Below, piece by piece: positions 59,580 to 64,000 of a stretch of DNA of 64,000 bases (position 1 is the first letter of the stretch; each line of letters begins with the position of its first letter). The notes below the pieces were generated by a model. That model had not been told where the DNA came from. It saw nothing but the letters and a program-made list of their open reading frames with translations, and did no database searches. Source of the stretch: Selaginella moellendorffii (lineage: Eukaryota > Streptophyta > Lycopodiopsida > Selaginellales > Selaginellaceae); contig NW_003314267.1 of assembly GCF_000143415.4 (NCBI RefSeq), positions 1,650,449-1,714,448 of the forward strand, read 5' to 3'. The translations under genes and the position numbers were made by a program.

Positions 59580-59712
59580 GGCGGTAGATTCGGTGGATTC
59601 GGTGGACGCGGTGGCTGTACGGAAGATGCACGCCTGTTCTTCGTTCTCGTTTGTTCTTTTTATAGGGGATTTGGAAGGCGCGGTCGTGGCGATCGATCCT
59701 CATAGTTGACAT
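59580..59712. pseudogene. Broken paralogue of the glycine-rich/8-cysteine gene
   Basis: On the plus strand, a Gly-rich stretch (GGRFGGFGGRGG) runs into the donor GTACGGAAG, an intron and the exon 2 start GGGGATTTGGAAGGCG...GGCGATCGA, as in the gene at 26762-27269. At about 59698 it meets, in the opposite orientation, the start-codon region of the same gene (CATAGTTGACATG). The signal peptide and the 8-cysteine part are missing. The Gly-rich/intron piece has therefore been inverted relative to its own start. Confidence 0.75.
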
Positions 59713-59878
59713 GTTTGATCGACTTGATGCTACTCCATTCCTGAGATTTTCGGCGATCATTAATGCTGCCCACCCATCTTTGTTGGTGGCAAGCAGTAGT
59801 CCAGAAGTTATAGAGAAACACCCCGGAGAAATCCTCCACTAGCAAACCGATAGTTTGCGATTTTGTTATCTCACGAGC

Positions 59879-61807
59879 CTAGAGCACGACTTGGAGGCCC
59901 TTTGGATGATCCTCGAGAGCTTCGAGCTTGCCGCTGCCAGCGCCGCCATTCTTGCCACGAGGAGAGAGACCCAGAGGACAGAAAACGGGGCTGCGAGCGA
60001 CGGTGCTTCCGGCCCAAAGGAACCTCTTGGAGTATGGATTGAGCAGACTCTCGCAAAAGGAGGTGGAGCTCTCGGCCACTAGTCCCTGTAGAAAGATTTA
60101 GAAACCAGTATGGGGAGAGAGAGAAAGAGAGAGAGAAAGCTCACGTACCTCTGCCATTGCCTTGATTTTCAAGGCTGTGTCGCTCGTCAGCAGCACCACT
60201 CTTCCGTCCACAACGCTTCTCTCGAAGAGCAGCGCACAGTCTAGGACGTGGTCGTCGTTCGTAGGAGAGAGTAAATCCACGGCATATGGGAGGAAGTTCT
60301 TGGCCACGGATGGAGAGACCGGAGGAGTCATGCCCATTGGTTTCATCTCGTTGCTTTTCTGCACGTGTATCCACCATGGCTTTTTCACCATGCACTCCTC
60401 TATCCAGCGCAATGACCTCCGGCACTGATATTTCTTGTCCTCGCTTCTTTTGAGGAAGTCAAGCTCCCGGATGACTGCCAAGAGGTGAAGATAAGAAAAA
60501 GGCGAAGGAAAGGAAACATGAAAGAACGCTCACTCACCTATCTTCGGTATGATGACTCGTGTCTCTCGCAAACCTTCCAGTTTCTTGAGAGAATTGAAGC
60601 CATCTTCGTCCAGGAAACAGTTCGTATCCACAATGATATGCCATTTAACCTCGTCAGCCTTCTTCTCTGTTACCTGGAGAACGAGGCAGACATTAAACTT
60701 GCAGATATAGAGCTCGTGGAAAGAGGCCTTACCCGGTGCCGACGAGCGCAGTACTCTTTGAAACTGTCTTCATCGGAGCTCGTTGAGTAAGGCGCTGGCT
60801 GGAAAACGGGCTTGTAGTCGCGTTGAACACTCGGTGACGGAAGAAAAAAGAGCTCCCCGAATGGTTTCCTCGACACCACGGACTTGGATGCATCCACCTC
60901 AGGCTTTGCAACTAGAGCAGGAGTCATGTTTTCCTTGTCTGATACGTAACCGTCTTCAGGGGTTGCAGAAGCCTGTGTGTTTGTGACAAGGCTTGGCAGC
61001 TCGAGGTTGACACCACGCCTAAGCCAGAGAGTCGAAGGAGACTGTTCCGGCTTCTGGACTCCGAAGATCTTCTTTCCAGCCGGAGACATTCGCAGAGCTG
61101 TGAACTTCGCTGACAGAGGCGAAGCCGCTCCCTTGTTTCCACGTGCTGGAGACTTTGGCCTGGCGGGTGGCGAGCCCGTTCTTCCATTGATGTCCGAAAA
61201 GGCAAGCCTTTCTGGCTGCTTCTTTGCTCCGCGATCCGCATTTTCCTGAAAAAAATACACAAGAGCTTCTTGCATGATGCAAATGAAAAACCAAAGCTGA
61301 CCTGTTTACGTGAGTTACTGCTTTCCAGCCGCAAGATGCTCTGGAACTCCTCGTCCAGACCCTTGGCGACGCTGGAAGCTGTCGACTTTGCAGGAGTACA
61401 CGAAGAGGAGGAAGAATCGGACTGTTCCTGAGCCACGGGAATCCACTTGACCATATACGTTCGCGTCGATGCTCCGACCTCAAACTTCCCATCTTCCTCC
61501 ATTATGACCGGGTCGAGAGGGATGAGAGGCTCCCCATTGAGTCGTGTCCCATGAACTGTGAGATTTTCAATCGGCCTTGTATTCAGATTATAGAAAGCTT
61601 ACCTGAGTGCATGTCCTTTAGGACGAGCTGCCGAGTTTCAGGAATGATCCGGATTTCCAGGTGATGCCGGCTGATGCTCGCATGCCCCGCGACCACGTCA
61701 CAGTTTTGGTGCCGTCCAAGAACAAAGGAATCCTTGCCGTGGAGCAGCACGTTATCAACAACAGAGCCATCCTTGAGCACCACAAGCTGTGGCACGAAGT
61801 GCATCAT
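59879..61807 (-). CDS. PS1: PARALLEL SPINDLE 1-like protein (FHA + PIN domains)
   Basis: Six exons (61807-61603, 61555-61302, 61245-60733, 60673-60538, 60474-60149, 60085-59879; junctions within 1 base) give 546 residues in frame. The N-terminal FHA domain has FVLGRHQNCDVV, SISRHHLEI and SVHGTRLNGEPL. A disordered middle follows (KENM, SPAGKK). The C-terminal PIN/PINc part has HIIVDTNCFLDED, IPKIVIRELDFLKR, RWIEECMVKKPWWIHVQ, VLDCALLFE and VVLLTSDTALKIKAMAEGL, then the tail ESLLNPYSKRFLW typical of PS1. Arabidopsis PS1 sets meiosis-II spindle orientation and its loss gives diploid pollen. The PIN acidic residues appear kept. A further 5' exon near 61880-61933 is possible (frame RVPAPPGAVSRQQLWIPSS). 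Confidence 0.8.
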
Positions 61808-61904
61808 GATATACTGCAGAGAACAAGCTTTAGATTTCTAGCAAGACTCTCTAAAATTGAAGTAACAAAACTCACAGATGATGGAATCCACAGCTGCTGC
61901 CTTG

Positions 61905-62610
61905 AGACCGCTCCTGGAGGCGCTGGAACACGATCAATGACAATCTAAAATGCAGCTCGCAGGACTTACAGAGGAGCCGCGAGCGCGATCGATCGATTCT
62001 CCTGGCGCCAGCGACAAGAGCGCTGGAACACGATCCTGCCAGGAAATCTGATCAATGACAATCTAAAATGCAGCTCGCAGGACGCTTACAGAGGAAGAGC
62101 CGCGAGCTCAATCGATCGATACTCCTGGCCCCGGCGACAAAACCCTGGCTCAGAGCTTCTGGAGGCGTTGGAACACGATCCTGCCAAGAAATCTGATCAA
62201 CGACAATCTAAGCTCCCAGGACGCTTACACAGCGAGCTCAATCGATGGCCCCGGCGACAAAACCCTGGCCAGGGCTTCTGGAGGCGCTGGAACACGATCC
62301 TGCCAAGAAATCTGATCAAAGACAATCCAAAATGCAGCTCGCAGGACGCTTACAGAGGCGCCGCAAGGCGAACGGCCTGTTCTTGACTAGGACCCGCGAG
62401 CTCGACGATCGATCCTCCTGGCGCCGGCGACAAAACCCTGGCTCAGCGCTTCTGGAGGCGGGATCCTGCCAAGAAATCTGATCAATGACAATCCAAAGTG
62501 CAGCTCGCAGGACGCTTACAGTGGCGCCGCGAGGCGGATGGGCCGTTCTTGGCTAGGATTTGGAGGCGCCGCGAGCTCGATCGAGCGATCCTTCTGGCGC
62601 CGGCAAAACC
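61905..62610. repeat. Tandem array of about five 100-175-bp units over the PS1-like 5' end
   Basis: The core GGAACACGATCCTGCCAAGA plus AAATCTGATCAA, GACAATC, CAGCTCGCAGGACGCTTACA and CGACAAAACCCTGGC recurs at about 61921, 62021, 62165, 62284 and 62461. Unit lengths vary by internal indels. The array borders, and partly contains, the likely first exon of the PS1-like gene. Each unit carries, on minus, a donor-like TGTAAGCG followed by an acceptor-like TTTTAG or TTGGCAG. Confidence 0.85.
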
Positions 62611-62924
62611 CCAAGGGCTTTTCAATCGAGAAGTGACCGTTTGCAAACGGTGGGTTCGATCCTCGTTCGATTCCAATAACGCACATTTAGGGCAATTTCC
62701 CGCCCTTCTTTTATGAGATGCGTGATCGCTGATACCATGGCGGCATGCAGTGTAGATCTTGGGGATGTCCATCTGGTGCAAACGCTTGGGATACCTGCTG
62801 TTGGTACCTCCGAGGAATTCATGTTCTTCCTTCATCGAAGCGAGGAGTTTGTCTCCAAAAACTGGATTTTCCGAGGTGACTCGCTTCCCTCTTTGCTTGA
62901 TGCTGCGATCTAAGCTACGCCCTT

Positions 62925-63280
62925 TGTGTGAAGCGGCCGATTTCATGGAGCAGCCAGGCCTCTCGCAAGAAAAGTACGAGCTGCTGCGGGAATGCTGCAT
63001 GGTCAAGCCCGTGTTTGCGACTGACCGTGGTCATCGCTTATCTCGCGTCAGCATTGCATTAGAAAGATCATCCGGCACAAGGATATAGTGAACGACATCA
63101 TCGCCGGACGGATTGGTTTCCAGTGAGGCCTAAAGTTTTTCCTTTCGTCTCGCTTCACCTTTTCTTTGAATGCTTCGTTCACCAGCTTCGCTCGAGACCC
63201 CGAAGCTTAGGACCTTCTCATCCGTGCTGCCAGCGACGGAAGGTAGATCATCTGCTTCGATGATAACAAGTGCCATGTTG
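62925..63280 (+). repeat. Duplicated gene fragment, family unknown (copy 2)
   Basis: Collinear with 12560-13000: GTGAAGCGGCCGATT, then MEQPGLSQEKYELLRECCMV, KPVFATDRGHR, 'acatcatcgccgga' and 'gataacaag'. The frame is broken after about 60 codons. The parent protein was not recognised. Confidence 0.55.
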
Positions 63281-63589
63281 CAGGTCACGGATTAATCCAA
63301 GCATATACTTGCGACTGCTCGTGTTCCTCACAAATATATAATGCACGGCATGTACAAGTTTGCACTGCTTGATCACCACTTCTTATACATTGCATTGCAG
63401 ATCCAAAGTCGGCAGCGCTAGTGCCTATAGTGAGGGCATTAAAATTCTCGACTTGTTTTCAGGTATGTAGCCTTTTACTTTCTTCCATTCACCGCAAACC
63501 ACGTTTTCACTCACACTTGATCGCAGGGCCTCAAAGAATGTAACGGCGTGGACATGTCGTTGACAAGTTTGCTGTCCATCTTAATGCGT

Positions 63590-63985
63590 AGATTTTACGA
63601 ACTTCGTGTTTGTAGAGCGCATCCTAGCACTTTGCCAATCCGCTCGCTATGGACAAGCAGCGGCTCGGGGCACTGGGTGACTGCCGCAGTTCTTTCGGCC
63701 TGGAGCGCAACGTTTGGACCGAACGCATGCTCTGGTCGATGGGCGACCTGCGGTGCACAGATTTCGTCATGAGTTACCTCAGCAAGAGCAATGAGATGGT
63801 GGACAGACGTCCCTCTAAATGGCCAGCCCTTTACGGAGCTGTTTCCAGGTCTGTTTTCTCGCGTCGACGTCGTGCTTGACATGGATCTTGTAGATGCAAC
63901 ATTCTACCAGAGTTTCAAGAACAGGAAAGGTTTGGAGAGAGATCGTTTGTTTTAGGTACTGACAAAGAAGCTCGTCAGTGAGGGT
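63590..63985 (+). repeat. Unknown gene fragment, source of the inverted copy at 44935-45310
   Basis: It continues the collinearity with 13795-14030 and is the near-identical inverse of 44935-45310. Possible frames (for example MDKQRLGALGDCRSSFGLER) are short and differ between copies. The fragment runs to the window end. Confidence 0.7.
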
Positions 63986-64000
63986 GTACGAGGACGAGGA

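Noticed and set aside
62168-62481. Frames of 72-78 codons in the tandem array
   Set aside because: They come from the repeat units themselves and shift between units. No domain was recognised.
61905-62610. CRISPR array
   Set aside because: Units are long, irregular and lack uniform repeats and spacers. The sequence is a plant tandem repeat.

Overview
The window looks like nuclear DNA of a land plant. I infer a lycophyte of the Selaginella type. The real genes have many very short introns (about 50-110 bp, GT-AG) and include L-type lectin receptor kinases, a class VI receptor-like cytoplasmic kinase with a USP domain, PLS-type PPR fragments and a PARALLEL SPINDLE 1-like protein. GC-rich gene islands alternate with AT-rich, transposon-derived deserts. 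The species call is inference. All exon structures were built by hand from splice signals and frame continuity, and junctions may be off by 1-2 bases. Layout: (1) 1-400 holds the last exon of a 2-oxoglutarate dioxygenase that starts outside the window. (2) 1.4-11.4 kb is an AT-rich desert with no credible gene. It contains a decayed LTR element and a C-to-T-eroded relative of the retroelement found at 50.9-58.3 kb. (3) 11.4-14.6 kb is a graveyard of gene pieces (ARF GTPase, PPR, an unidentified family) that are copied elsewhere in the window. (4) 15.2-25.4 kb is a plus-strand kinase cluster: USP-RLCK VI, a receptor-less SD-like kinase, and two intronless tandem L-type lectin receptor kinases. 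(5) 26.7-28.9 kb has a secreted glycine-rich/8-cysteine-motif gene beside a shuffled PS1-like pseudogene. (6) 31.4-50.2 kb holds a family of CRN/RHS-type P-loop NTPase plus nuclease-like genes: a divergent minus-strand member, a full plus-strand member, a second plus-strand copy lacking the first two exons, and a 3' relic. (7) 40.9-46.9 kb is a patchwork of PPR fragments, foldback repeats and a tiny LTR element. (8) 50.9-58.3 kb is a complete non-autonomous LTR retrotransposon (LARD-like) with a 5-bp target duplication. (9) 58.8-62.6 kb has PPR debris, a broken second copy of the 8-cysteine gene, an apparently intact PS1-like gene (minus strand) and a tandem array over its 5' end. (10) 62.9-64.0 kb repeats the gene fragments of 12.5-14.0 kb. 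Recurring theme: duplicated gene pieces here are repeatedly broken by local inversions of about 200-400 bp (13.5 kb, 28.2 kb, 28.7 kb, 43.5 kb, 50.5 kb and 59.6 kb). The most unusual protein system is the CRN/RHS-like family. Its plus-strand members add a SAP-like stretch and a C-terminal strand-rich segment after the nuclease-like domain.
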